Shown one piece after another: positions 1 through 8,988 of a stretch of DNA of 64,000 nucleotides. Within the stretch, counting starts at the first letter, position 1. The number at the start of each line of letters is the position of its first letter. The notes beneath the pieces were generated by a model. That model was not told the origin of the DNA. It searched no databases and saw only the letters and a list, made by a program, of their open reading frames with translations. The stretch is from Sphingobium sp. (GTDB lineage: Bacteria > Pseudomonadota > Alphaproteobacteria > Sphingomonadales > Sphingomonadaceae), in NCBI GenBank assembly GCA_035196065.1, contig CP136575.1, positions 2,210,769 to 2,274,768 of the forward strand. Reading direction: 5' to 3'. A program made the position numbers and the translations under genes.

Positions 1-733
1 CAGGCTCAACTCGGTCGAAAAGATGGCTGTGCTGTTGAAACAGCGCAGCAAGGCCGCCTGTAGCAATCACCTTTACCGGCTTTCCGATCTCTTGCTTCAT
101 GCGCGACAGTAGCCCTTCGATAAGCCCGACATAGCCGAAATAGATTCCGATCTGCATTTGCCCGACCGTATCACGACCGATTACGCTGGCGGTTGGCGGC
201 GGTTCGATGGCGATGCGTGGCAGCATGGCGGCGGCATTATAGAGCGCATCTAGCGACAAATTGATCCCCGGCGCGATACTACCGCCCAGATAGGAGCCGT
301 CGGCACCGATATGATCGAAGGTTGTGGCCGTTCCAAAGCTGATGACAATCTTGTCGGTTTCCGGCTCCAGCGCCTGCGCGGCAATGGCGTTGACCGCGCG
401 ATCCGCCCCTAGAGCGCGCGGTTCGTCCACTTTTAGCGCAATTCCCCAGTTGACCGGTTCCCTTCCCGCAACGAGCGCATCAATGCCGAAATATTTCTGG
501 CTGAGAACCTGCAGATTGTGCAGCGCCCGCGGGACAACCGTAGCGATGATCATCGCCTTTACGTCGCTGCGCGCATGGCCCTCCATGCGAAGCAACTGAT
601 CGAGCCAGACCGCATATTCGTCGGCAGTTCGACGGGCGTCTGTGGCAATGCGCCATCGTTGCACGATGTTGCCACCATCATCGACCAAAGCGAATTTGAC
701 GTTGGTATTGCCATTGTCGACAGCGAGAAGCAT
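1..733 (-). CDS. coaX: type III pantothenate kinase, 3' end outside window
   Basis: This gene catalyses the first step of coenzyme A synthesis, ATP-dependent phosphorylation of pantothenate. Reading from the ATG at 733 the protein begins [20 protein letters not shown], the DxGNTN phosphate-binding motif of the acetate-kinase/Hsp70-fold type III kinases. Further in are a GADR motif and the SFGTATTFD and GGSIAPG segments typical of CoaX. About 244 codons are visible with no stop, so the C-terminus runs off the left edge; the family is usually about 250-260 residues, so little is missing. It starts 15 bases after the birA stop and is probably co-transcribed with birA and the nuo genes. Confidence 0.93.
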   Translation of the reverse strand, partial: MLLAVDNGNTNVKFALVDDGGNIVQRWRIATDARRTADEYAVWLDQLLRMEGHARSDVKAMIIATVVPRALHNLQVLSQKYFGIDALVAGREPVNWGIALKVDEPRALGADRAVNAIAAQALEPETDKIVISFGTATTFDHIGADGSYLGGSIAPGINLSLDALYNAAAMLPRIAIEPPPTASVIGRDTVGQMQIGIYFGYVGLIEGLLSRMKQEIGKPVKVIATGGLAALFQQHSHLFDRVEP

Positions 734-748
734 CGTTCTAAACCTTCG

Positions 749-1465
749 TCAGATAAGGAAGATATCGGCGGCGTGAATGGCACGGATTTCACCATCCGCC
801 AAGCGCAGCTTGAGCGCACCATCATCTGCCAGCCCCGCAAACAAACCCTCCAGGCAATCACCATCTGGCAGGTTCACCCTCAGTGCAGAACCCTGTCGGT
901 GCGCGGCGCTTTCCCATGCGCGCAGCAGATTGCTCAAAGGCTGCTGGCGCCATTGCAAAAGCCTGCGCGCAAGATTGTCCGCCAATATCTCACAAACCGC
1001 CTGTGCATCGGGCGGATTGGCACCTCGGCTGGACAGATCGGCGGTTGGCCTATCGGGCAATAGCGGGTGGTTAAAAAGATTGATGCCAAAACCAGCGATA
1101 ATTGCATCGTTCGCCCGTTCAAGCAAAATGCCGCACAATTTCGCGCCATCGGCGGTCAATATGTCATTCGGCCATTTGATCTGCACCGGAATATCCGGAG
1201 CCGCGGAAGCCACCGTATCAAAAGCGGCAAGTGCGGCGACGAAAGCCAGACTCGCCGGTGCCGGATCCGAAACGCTAATACGAATGATCGTGCTGGCATA
1301 GAGATTGCCGACGGGGCTCTCCCATTGCCGCCCCATGCGACCGCGGCCGCCATCCTGCCGATCTGCGCGCAACCAAAGCCCCTCGGGCGCACCAAGTGCG
1401 GCACGGGCGAGCAAATCGGCGTTGGTCGAGCCTGTCAGCGCGACCTGCTCGATCAGTCCGGTCAG
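749..1465 (-). CDS. birA: biotin-[acetyl-CoA-carboxylase] ligase, monofunctional
   Basis: BirA activates biotin to biotinyl-AMP and attaches it to the carboxyl carrier protein. Visible motifs are GSTN near the N-terminus, the GRGRMGRQW biotin-AMP loop, KWPNDIL and a C-terminal SH3-like segment. There is no N-terminal helix-turn-helix, so it is an enzyme and not a repressor. The first ATG/GTG/TTG in frame is the TTG at 1414, but that start would cut off the conserved GSTN motif. The open frame continues upstream, and a CTG at 1465 or ATT at 1468, overlapping the nuoN stop, would give about 238 residues, normal for the family. The start is therefore inferred and non-canonical. nuoN-birA-coaX order is common in alphaproteobacteria. 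Confidence 0.88.
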   Translation of the reverse strand: MTGLIEQVALTGSTNADLLARAALGAPEGLWLRADRQDGGRGRMGRQWESPVGNLYASTIIRISVSDPAPASLAFVAALAAFDTVASAAPDIPVQIKWPNDILTADGAKLCGILLERANDAIIAGFGINLFNHPLLPDRPTADLSSRGANPPDAQAVCEILADNLARRLLQWRQQPLSNLLRAWESAAHRQGSALRVNLPDGDCLEGLFAGLADDGALKLRLADGEIRAIHAADIFLI

Positions 1466-2904
1466 AATAGAGTTCCCGCTGCCTTTGCCGCGACGACACC
1501 CAAGGGGACGATCGCGAAATAACCGAGCGGCGATACCGCAAGTGCAAGCACTCCTCCGGTCACGCTCAACATTTTGTCATCAGCATCCGCAACATTGTCA
1601 GCCGCTTCGTCAAAATACATGACCTTGACGACCTTGAGATAGTAGAACGCGCCAATGACCGAGGCGGCAACGCCAATCACGGCCAACGGGAATAGGCCAG
1701 CAGCAATGGCGGCATTAAAAACCAGCAGCTTCGGCCAGAAACCGAAGAGTGGGGGAATGCCGGCAAGGCTGAACATGAACACAGCGAACGCGGCTGCGAG
1801 CATCGGCTGGGTTTTCGAAAGCCCGGCAATATCCGCCAATCCTTCCTTCATCTCACCATCGCGGCCTTTAAGCTGCATCAAGCAGATGAAACCGCCCAGC
1901 GTCATCACGACGTAGACGACAAGGTATACCAACATCGCGGCAACGCCGTCTTCGGTCGCGGCGGCAAGGCCGATCAAAAGGAAGCCAACATTGTTGATCG
2001 AGCTATAGGCAAGAAGACGTTTCAGGCTGTTTTGACCGATAGCACCGACTGCACCGATAATGATCGACATTAATGCGACCACCATGATGATCTGTTGCCA
2101 AGCCTGAACCTGGTTTCCAAAGGCTTCGATCGTGATGCGGATCAACAAAGCGCTAGCCGCAACCTTGGGCGCGCTGGCGAAGAAAGCCGTAACCGGCGTG
2201 GGTGCACCTTCATAAACGTCCGGCGTCCACATATGGAAAGGCGCGGCGCTGATCTTGAAGGCCAGGCCGGAAAGCACGAAGATCAAGCCAAAAAGTAGGC
2301 CCATCCCGATCTCTCCATCCATGGCAGTGCCGATGGTTTCGAAATCGGTCGACCCCGTAAATCCGTAGATGAGCGACATGCCAAACAGCAGGATGCCGCT
2401 GGCCAATGCGCCAAGCACGAAATATTTGAGGCCTGCTTCAGCCGAGCGGCCGTCATTGCGGGCAAAGCTGGCAAGCACATAAGCTGCAAGGCTTTGCAGC
2501 TCGAGTCCGATGTACAGCGTTACTAGATCGGTCGCCGAAACCATCACGCCCATGCCCACAGCGGACAATATCACAAGCACCGGATATTCACCGCGCATTG
2601 CGCCCATCTTCTCGAGCGCCCTGGGCGCAATCATCAACGCAATTGCTGCTGCGAAATAGATAAGGACTTTGGCGAAATTGCTGAACGCATCGGAGCGGTA
2701 AAGCCCTTCAAAAGCCTCGGCATCCGTGCCTGCGGCGAAGGCCTGCCCGGCAAAGACAGCCGCGCCAACCAGCGCCGCCACGGCAAGTACACTAACCAAG
2801 CGGCCGGCTTCATTGCGCCAGGCAGCAAGCAACAGCAGCGCAAGGCTCGAGAAGCTGAGGACCAGTTCCGGTCGTACCAGCGCAAGCGAAGTTGAAAGGT
2901 CCAT
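1462..2904 (-). CDS. nuoN: NADH-quinone oxidoreductase subunit N
   Basis: NuoN is one of three antiporter-like proton-pumping membrane subunits of complex I. The 480-residue protein is hydrophobic throughout with about 14 transmembrane segments. It carries the conserved glutamate motif YIGLELQSLAAY, the discontinuous-helix region WTPDVYEGAPTPVTAF and the following SAPKVAA lysine. The start overlaps the nuoM stop as TAATG, indicating translational coupling. It is the last nuo gene before birA. Confidence 0.96.
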   Translation of the reverse strand: MDLSTSLALVRPELVLSFSSLALLLLAAWRNEAGRLVSVLAVAALVGAAVFAGQAFAAGTDAEAFEGLYRSDAFSNFAKVLIYFAAAIALMIAPRALEKMGAMRGEYPVLVILSAVGMGVMVSATDLVTLYIGLELQSLAAYVLASFARNDGRSAEAGLKYFVLGALASGILLFGMSLIYGFTGSTDFETIGTAMDGEIGMGLLFGLIFVLSGLAFKISAAPFHMWTPDVYEGAPTPVTAFFASAPKVAASALLIRITIEAFGNQVQAWQQIIMVVALMSIIIGAVGAIGQNSLKRLLAYSSINNVGFLLIGLAAATEDGVAAMLVYLVVYVVMTLGGFICLMQLKGRDGEMKEGLADIAGLSKTQPMLAAAFAVFMFSLAGIPPLFGFWPKLLVFNAAIAAGLFPLAVIGVAASVIGAFYYLKVVKVMYFDEAADNVADADDKMLSVTGGVLALAVSPLGYFAIVPLGVVAAKAAGTLF

Positions 2905-4475
2905 TAGTGAGCGGCCCCCTCGGCCGATTTAGCATGTTCGCCGCCGTCATGCGCCTGAACGCGATATTTGGCAGTGGTCTTGTCATTTTCCTTGAGCTTG
3001 CTGTCGCCCGCAGGTGCTGCACGCTCTATCCGCTCCACAATCATCGCTACATCACGGCGGATCGGCGACAGAAAGCTTTCGGGATAAACGCCCATCCAGA
3101 GCACGACGGCAGCAATCGGAGCAAGCAGCCACATTTCACGCCGATCCAGATCGGACATCGCGGCGGCATCGGCATTCACCTGCTCACCAAATGCGATCCG
3201 GCGATAGAGATAGAGCATATAGCCCGCTCCCAATATGATTCCGGTGGTCGCGATCAAAGTGGCCCAGGTCGAAACCTTATATGCACCGGCCAGCGAGAGG
3301 AACTCGCCGACAAAGCCGCTTGTCCCTGGCAAGCCGACGCTCGCCATGGTGAACAGCATGAAGAACAGCGCATATTTCGGCATGTTCACCGACAGTCCGC
3401 CATAACGGCTGATTTCGCGGGTGTGCAGGCGGTCATAAATGACGCCAACGCAAAGGAACAGCGCGCCAGACACCAGGCCATGGCTGAGCATGACGATGAT
3501 CGCACCTTCGATACCCTGTTGGTTGAAGGTGAACAGGCCGACGGTGACGATCGCCATGTGCGCGACCGACGAATAAGCGATCAGCTTTTTCATGTCTTCC
3601 TGCACCAGCGCAACTAGGCTCGTATAGACAACGGCTACCATCGAAAGGCCAAAAACCAGCCAGATGAACTGGGCGGACGCTTCCGGGAACATCGGCAGCG
3701 AGAAACGCAAAAAGCCGTAGCCACCCATCTTCAAAAGCACGCCGGCAAGGATAACCGAGCCGGCAGTCGGAGCCTGAACGTGTGCATCAGGCAGCCAGGT
3801 GTGGACGGGCCACATCGGCATTTTTACAGCGAAGGATGCAAAGAATGCGAGCCAAAGGATGGTCTGCGCCTCAGGCGGGAAATCGTAATTCAGCAGCGTC
3901 GGGATATCGGCAGTGCCAGCCTGTTGGATCATCCACAGCATCGCCAGCAGCATGAACACCGAACCGAGCAACGTGTAGAGGAAGAATTTGTAACTGGCGT
4001 AGATACGATCCTTACCACCCCAGATGCCGATGATCAGGTACATCGGTATCAGGCCAGCTTCGAACATGATGTAGAACAGCAGCAAATCCTGCGCCGCGAA
4101 CACACCGATCATCAGCGTTTCCATCAGCAGGAAACTCGCCATGTAGAGACCGACACGTTCGGTAATCGCACGCCAGCTGGCGCCAATGCAGATCGGCATC
4201 AGGAACACCGAAAGCATGATGAGCATAAGCGAGATGCCATCAATGCCCAGTTTCCAGCCAATCGGGCCGAAAAGCATGGCCTTTTCAACAAACTGCCACT
4301 GCGCGCCCGCCGGATCATAGCTGGCCCACAACCAGATACCGAGCAGCAGGTTGAACAACGTTGCTGTCAGCGCGATGACACGCGCCATTTCCGCACGCAT
4401 GAAAAGGCATGCCAGCGCGCCGACCATCGGCACGGCGAGCATGATCGAAAGAATGGGGATTTCTGCTGCGTTCAT
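2904..4475 (-). CDS. nuoM: NADH-quinone oxidoreductase subunit M
   Basis: NuoM is an antiporter-like proton channel of the complex I membrane arm. The 523-residue protein shows the conserved channel glutamate in MFEAGLIPMYLIIG, the WLPDAHVQAPTAGSV loop and the VLLKMGGYG lysine. The last 35 residues or so form a hydrophilic charged tail after the final helix, longer than in E. coli NuoM. It is coupled to nuoL upstream and nuoN downstream through TAATG stop-start overlaps. Confidence 0.96.
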   Translation of the reverse strand: MNAAEIPILSIMLAVPMVGALACLFMRAEMARVIALTATLFNLLLGIWLWASYDPAGAQWQFVEKAMLFGPIGWKLGIDGISLMLIMLSVFLMPICIGASWRAITERVGLYMASFLLMETLMIGVFAAQDLLLFYIMFEAGLIPMYLIIGIWGGKDRIYASYKFFLYTLLGSVFMLLAMLWMIQQAGTADIPTLLNYDFPPEAQTILWLAFFASFAVKMPMWPVHTWLPDAHVQAPTAGSVILAGVLLKMGGYGFLRFSLPMFPEASAQFIWLVFGLSMVAVVYTSLVALVQEDMKKLIAYSSVAHMAIVTVGLFTFNQQGIEGAIIVMLSHGLVSGALFLCVGVIYDRLHTREISRYGGLSVNMPKYALFFMLFTMASVGLPGTSGFVGEFLSLAGAYKVSTWATLIATTGIILGAGYMLYLYRRIAFGEQVNADAAAMSDLDRREMWLLAPIAAVVLWMGVYPESFLSPIRRDVAMIVERIERAAPAGDSKLKENDKTTAKYRVQAHDGGEHAKSAEGAAH

Positions 4476-6517
4476 TACGCTTGCACCATAAGCCAGCTGA
4501 TTGCAGCCACGAGACCGAGCAGCATCACCAGCGCATAAGTATAAAGATAGCCCGACTGCATGCGGACAGCGAGACGGCTCGTCAGGCTGACGGCAAAGGC
4601 CGAGCCATTGGGGCCAAAGCGATCGATAATGCCGACATCGCCACCCTTCCAGAACAGGCGCCCGAACCAGAAGGCCGGCTTGACGAAGATCAGGTTGTAG
4701 AGCTCGTCAAAATACCATTTGTTGAGGAAGAATTTGTAGAGCGGTTCGAAATGGCGCGCAACGCTAGCGGGCGCGGTTTCCGAACGGATATACATCATCC
4801 AGGCAGTGAACAGGCCAACCAACATGGCGACTGTCGACGCCAGTTTCACCCACAACGGCACATCATGCATGGCATGAATCAGATGCTCGTTAAAATAGAG
4901 CGTCGATGCAGCCCAGAAGGCCTTTCCGCCTTCTTCGGAATAGATGAAATCATATTTGAAAACATAGCCGGCAAAGATCGCGCCCAGCGTCAGAACGCCC
5001 AGCGGAACCAGCATCGGCCAGGGGCTTTCATGCGGATGATAGCCAGCGGTTCCATCGCTTGCGCCATGGCCCTCATGGCCATACCCATGATCATCATGCC
5101 CATGATGCGCGTCGTGGACGGCATGCTGGATATGCTCCGATTTTTCCCAACGCGGCTTTCCGAAAAAGGTCAGGAAGATAAGGCGCCAGCTATAAAAGCT
5201 GGTAAGCAAGGCTGCGAGCACACCGATGAAGAAGGCATAACCATGCCAGGGGGCAGTTGACGCGTAAGCGGCCTCGATAATGGCATCCTTCGAATGGAAA
5301 CCGGCAAATCCGCCAATGCCGACAATGCCGACACCAGTGATTGCAAGCGTACCCATCGTCATCGCAAAGAAGGTCAGCGGTATATGTTTCCGCAGGCCGC
5401 CATAATAGCGCATATCCTGTTCATGGTGCATCGCATGGATCACCGAACCTGCGCCAAGGAACAGCAGAGCCTTGAAGAACGCATGGGTGAACAGGTGAAA
5501 CATCGCCGCGCTATAGGCGCCGACACCCGCCGCAAAGAACATGTAGCCCAACTGCGAACAGGTTGAATAAGCAATCACGCGCTTAATGTCATTTTGGACC
5601 AAGCCAACGGTCGCAGCAAAAATCGCGGTCGTTGCGCCGACGACAGTGACAACGTTCAGTGCAAATTGGCTGGTCTCAAACAGCGGAGACAGGCGGCATA
5701 CCATGAACACGCCGGCGGTGACCATCGTTGCCGCATGGATCAGGGCAGACACAGGCGTCGGGCCCTCCATCGCGTCCGGCAGCCATGTGTGCAGGCCGAG
5801 TTGCGCTGACTTGCCCATCGCACCGATGAACAACAAGATGCACAACAGGCTCATCGTATCGACGCGAAGACCGAGGAAGCCGATGCTTGATCCGGCCTTT
5901 TCGGGTGCGGCGGCAAGAATTTCAGGGATTGAAACGGTGCCGAACAGCCAGAACACGCCAAAAATGCCAAGCATGAAGCCGAGATCGCCGACGCGGTTGA
6001 CGACGAACGCCTTGATCGCTGCGGCATTGGCGCTCGGCTTTTTATACCAGAAACCGATCAGCAGATAGGATGCAAGACCAACGCCTTCCCATCCGAAGAA
6101 CATCTGGACGAGGTTGTTGGCGGTCACCAACATCAGCATGGCAAAGGTGAATAGCGAGAGATAGGCGAAGAAGCGCGGTTGATCCGGATCCTCTTCCATA
6201 TAGCTCCAGCTATAAAGGTGGACGAGCGCCGAAACGGTCGTGATCACCACAAGCATCGTCGCGGTAAGGCTGTCGACGCGCAATGCCCAATCGAAGGTCA
6301 GCGTGCCCGATTGGACCCAAAGCATCACCGGCTCCACATAGGCCTTTTCATTGCCCGACAGAAACGCGATGAAAATGGGCCAGCTAAGGCCGCAGGCAAG
6401 GAACAGCCCGCCCGTAGTGACCAGCTTTGCTGCAGTCGCCCCAATGAAGCGCTGGCCCAGACCGGCGATCAGCGCGGCCAGAAGCGGCGCGAAAACGATG
6501 ATTTCTATAGCCGACAC
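4475..6517 (-). CDS. nuoL: NADH-quinone oxidoreductase subunit L
   Basis: NuoL is the distal proton-pumping subunit of complex I; it carries the long lateral helix that braces the membrane arm. The 680-residue protein has the conserved [12 protein letters not shown] glutamate, the [15 protein letters not shown] loop with its lysine/histidine neighbourhood, and a C-terminal helix region. A markedly histidine-rich hydrophilic loop lies at roughly residues 460-495, with some twelve or more His residues over about 35 positions. The gene starts 8 bases after the nuoK stop. Confidence 0.96.
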   Translation of the reverse strand: MSAIEIIVFAPLLAALIAGLGQRFIGATAAKLVTTGGLFLACGLSWPIFIAFLSGNEKAYVEPVMLWVQSGTLTFDWALRVDSLTATMLVVITTVSALVHLYSWSYMEEDPDQPRFFAYLSLFTFAMLMLVTANNLVQMFFGWEGVGLASYLLIGFWYKKPSANAAAIKAFVVNRVGDLGFMLGIFGVFWLFGTVSIPEILAAAPEKAGSSIGFLGLRVDTMSLLCILLFIGAMGKSAQLGLHTWLPDAMEGPTPVSALIHAATMVTAGVFMVCRLSPLFETSQFALNVVTVVGATTAIFAATVGLVQNDIKRVIAYSTCSQLGYMFFAAGVGAYSAAMFHLFTHAFFKALLFLGAGSVIHAMHHEQDMRYYGGLRKHIPLTFFAMTMGTLAITGVGIVGIGGFAGFHSKDAIIEAAYASTAPWHGYAFFIGVLAALLTSFYSWRLIFLTFFGKPRWEKSEHIQHAVHDAHHGHDDHGYGHEGHGASDGTAGYHPHESPWPMLVPLGVLTLGAIFAGYVFKYDFIYSEEGGKAFWAASTLYFNEHLIHAMHDVPLWVKLASTVAMLVGLFTAWMMYIRSETAPASVARHFEPLYKFFLNKWYFDELYNLIFVKPAFWFGRLFWKGGDVGIIDRFGPNGSAFAVSLTSRLAVRMQSGYLYTYALVMLLGLVAAISWLMVQA

Positions 6518-6525
6518 TGGACCGG

Positions 6526-6834
6526 TTACCCCTTCATCCGGTTGACGTCGTCAACGGCAATGGTGCCGCGACCGCGGAAGTAAATGACAAGAATGGCAAG
6601 CCCAATGGCCGCCTCGCCAGCAGCAACGGTGAGCACAAACATCGCGAAAACCTGCCCGACCAGATCGCCGAGAAAGGCACTGAAAGCGACAAGGTTGATG
6701 TTCACCGACAACAGGATGAGTTCGATCGCCATCAGGATGATGATCACATTCTTACGGTTGAGAAAGATGCCAAGCACGCCCATCACGAAGAGGATCGAAC
6801 TGACCACCAGATAATGTTCAATGCCGATGCTCAC
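6526..6834 (-). CDS. nuoK: NADH-quinone oxidoreductase subunit K
   Basis: NuoK is a three-helix membrane subunit of complex I, homologous to MrpC. The 102-residue protein has the two proton-path glutamates, E38 in [11 protein letters not shown] and E74 in [10 protein letters not shown]. It starts at a GTG that overlaps the nuoJ stop as GTGA, so it is translationally coupled to nuoJ. Confidence 0.96.
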   Translation of the reverse strand: MSIGIEHYLVVSSILFVMGVLGIFLNRKNVIIILMAIELILLSVNINLVAFSAFLGDLVGQVFAMFVLTVAAGEAAIGLAILVIYFRGRGTIAVDDVNRMKG

Positions 6835-7445
6835 AGCTCTACCCCCTGCCCAACGGGCTGATTGACGTTGCGCGTCGCATCCTGCGGACGGCGCTTGTTC
6901 TGATCGGAGATATTCTGGACCAGCATATCCTTGCGCTGACGATGGGTCAGAACGATTGCACCCACCATCGCGACCAGAAGGATCAGGCCGGCAGTCTCGA
7001 ACAGAAAGATATACTTGCTGTACAGCAGCGCGCCGATTGCCTCGATGTTTGACCGGTCGGCAGGCACGGCCGAGGCAATCGAAGTACCCAGTTCAACGGC
7101 ACCGGCGCGATAGGCGCCAATGCCCAGCACCAGTTCGATAAGCAGCACGATCGCGAGCAACATGCCCAGCGGCAAGTTGCGCATGAAACCCGCCCGCAAT
7201 TCGGCGAAATCGATGTCGAGCATCATGACGACAAAGAGGAACAGCACCGCAACCGCGCCGACATAGACGATGACCAAAAGCATCGCGATGAATTCCGCAC
7301 CGACCAGCACCATCAGGCCAGCAGCATTGAAGAATGCAACAATCAGCCACAACACGCTATGTACGGGGTTACGCGCAAAGATCACCATCGCGGCAGATGC
7401 GATGAGGATCGCGGCAAAGATGTAAAAAGAGACGACCTGTATCAC
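6831..7445 (-). CDS. nuoJ: NADH-quinone oxidoreductase subunit J
   Basis: NuoJ is a five-helix membrane subunit of complex I. The start is taken at the GTG at 7445, which has an AGGGG ribosome-binding site about nine bases upstream and lies just after the nuoI stop; a longer in-frame reading back to 7508 would overlap nuoI and adds non-hydrophobic sequence. The resulting 204 residues start with a hydrophobic helix and include the conserved [10 protein letters not shown] and [18 protein letters not shown] segments. The C-terminal 40 residues are hydrophilic. Confidence 0.94.
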   Translation of the reverse strand: MIQVVSFYIFAAILIASAAMVIFARNPVHSVLWLIVAFFNAAGLMVLVGAEFIAMLLVIVYVGAVAVLFLFVVMMLDIDFAELRAGFMRNLPLGMLLAIVLLIELVLGIGAYRAGAVELGTSIASAVPADRSNIEAIGALLYSKYIFLFETAGLILLVAMVGAIVLTHRQRKDMLVQNISDQNKRRPQDATRNVNQPVGQGVEL

Positions 7446-7456
7446 GACGCGGCCCC

Positions 7457-7945
7457 TTATCGATACGGCGCATCGGCGGCAAGGTTCGCGGCAATCGCAC
7501 GCTCCCACTTATCGCCATTAGAAAGAAGCTTCGCCTTATCGTAGAGAAGTTCCTCGCGCGTTTCGGTAGCAAATTCGAAATTCGGGCCTTCGACAATCGC
7601 ATCGACCGGGCAGGCTTCCTGGCAGAAACCGCAATAGATGCACTTGGTCATATCGATGTCGTAACGCGTCGTGCGGCGGCTGCCATCATCACGCGGTTCG
7701 GCCTCAATTGTGATGGCCTGTGCCGGACACACCGCCTCGCACAGCTTGCACGCGATGCAGCGTTCTTCACCATTGGGATAGCGGCGCAGCGCATGCTCAC
7801 CACGAAAACGTGGTGAGAGCGGGTTCTTTTCGAACGGATAATTCACCGTTGCCTTGGGCTTGAAGAAATACTGCAAGGTCAGCCAATGCGCCTTGATGAA
7901 TTCCCAAAGCGTAAAGCTTTTGATGAGATGGGCGATAGTGGTCAT
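7457..7945 (-). CDS. nuoI: NADH-quinone oxidoreductase subunit I (2x 4Fe-4S ferredoxin)
   Basis: NuoI carries the N6a and N6b 4Fe-4S clusters that pass electrons towards the quinone site. Two CxxCxxCxxxCP motifs are visible, [12 protein letters not shown] and [12 protein letters not shown]. The 162-residue product starts at the ATG at 7945, which overlaps the nuoH stop as ATGA; the reading extended upstream is not needed. The N-terminus has the amphipathic helix and [13 protein letters not shown] segment usual for NuoI. Confidence 0.96.
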   Translation of the reverse strand: MTTIAHLIKSFTLWEFIKAHWLTLQYFFKPKATVNYPFEKNPLSPRFRGEHALRRYPNGEERCIACKLCEAVCPAQAITIEAEPRDDGSRRTTRYDIDMTKCIYCGFCQEACPVDAIVEGPNFEFATETREELLYDKAKLLSNGDKWERAIAANLAADAPYR

Positions 7946-8988
7946 GCGAAATGCCCCGTGAACATCAGATAGCCTGAAACGATGCAGACCCATAGCAGAG
8001 AGATCGGCAGGAAGACTTTCCAGCCCAAGCGCATCAGCTGGTCATAGCGGTAGCGCGGCACAGTGGCCTTCACCCAGGCGAATATGAAGAAGATGATCCA
8101 GATTTTGAGGAAGAACCAGAGGATACCGGGAACCATATAGAGCGGTGCCCAATCAACCGGCGGCAGGTAACCACCCCAGAAGAGGATCACGGTCAGCGCC
8201 GACATCAAGAGGACGTTGGCATATTCGCCGAGCCAGAAAAGCGCGAAGCTCATCGAGCTATATTCGGTCTGGTAACCCGCGACCAATTCGCTTTCCGCCT
8301 CAGTCAAATCGAAGGGAGCGCGCGCAGTTTCCGCCATCGCGCTGATCAGGAACATCACAGCAATCGGGAAGAGCAGCGGATTGAGGCCGAAGGCGTTTAT
8401 AAAGCCAAGCACATGGCCGCGCTGCGCCTCAACGATACCGCTGACGTTGAACGTCCCAGCCCAAAGCACGACGCAGATCAGGATGAAGCCGATTGAGACT
8501 TCGTAGGAAATCATCTGCGCCGCAGCACGCATCGCCGAAAAGAAGGGATATTTGGAGTTGGACGCCCAACCCGAAATCACGACACCATAAACGCCTAGGC
8601 TGCTGATCGCGAGGATATAGAGCAGACCGACATTGATGTTCGACAAGACTACGCCAGCACCGAACGGGATCACTGCCCATGCCATCAGCGCAACGGTGAA
8701 GGTAATGATCGGGGCAATGAGGAACAGGCCGCGGTTCGAAGCCGACGGAATGATCGTTTCCTGAAGGAAAACCTTAAGGCCGTCTGCGAAGGACTGAAGC
8801 AGACCGAACGGGCCGACAACATTGGGGCCGCGGCGCAGCGCAAACGCCGCCCAAAGCTTGCGTTCGGCATAGATGATCATCGCAACGGCCAGCATCAGCG
8901 GCAGAGCGATCAAGAGGATGCCAGATATCGTCGCGGTAAACCACGCCCATTCATAGGACATGCCGAGGGATTGGAAGAATTCAGTCAT
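7942..8988 (-). CDS. nuoH: NADH-quinone oxidoreductase subunit H
   Basis: NuoH forms much of the quinone-binding chamber at the junction of the peripheral and membrane arms. The 348-residue, eight-helix protein has the characteristic [15 protein letters not shown] loop, [14 protein letters not shown] and the acidic [20 protein letters not shown] loop. Start and stop both overlap neighbours as ATGA (nuoG upstream, nuoI downstream). Confidence 0.97.
   Translation of the reverse strand: MTEFFQSLGMSYEWAWFTATISGILLIALPLMLAVAMIIYAERKLWAAFALRRGPNVVGPFGLLQSFADGLKVFLQETIIPSASNRGLFLIAPIITFTVALMAWAVIPFGAGVVLSNINVGLLYILAISSLGVYGVVISGWASNSKYPFFSAMRAAAQMISYEVSIGFILICVVLWAGTFNVSGIVEAQRGHVLGFINAFGLNPLLFPIAVMFLISAMAETARAPFDLTEAESELVAGYQTEYSSMSFALFWLGEYANVLLMSALTVILFWGGYLPPVDWAPLYMVPGILWFFLKIWIIFFIFAWVKATVPRYRYDQLMRLGWKVFLPISLLWVCIVSGYLMFTGHFA

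Noticed and set aside
2892-3617. Long plus-strand open frames opposite the nuo genes (also 3780-4538, 4481-5260, 10701-11438, 11472-12305)
   Set aside because: They are antisense shadows of conserved GC-rich genes and their translations have no recognisable domain features.
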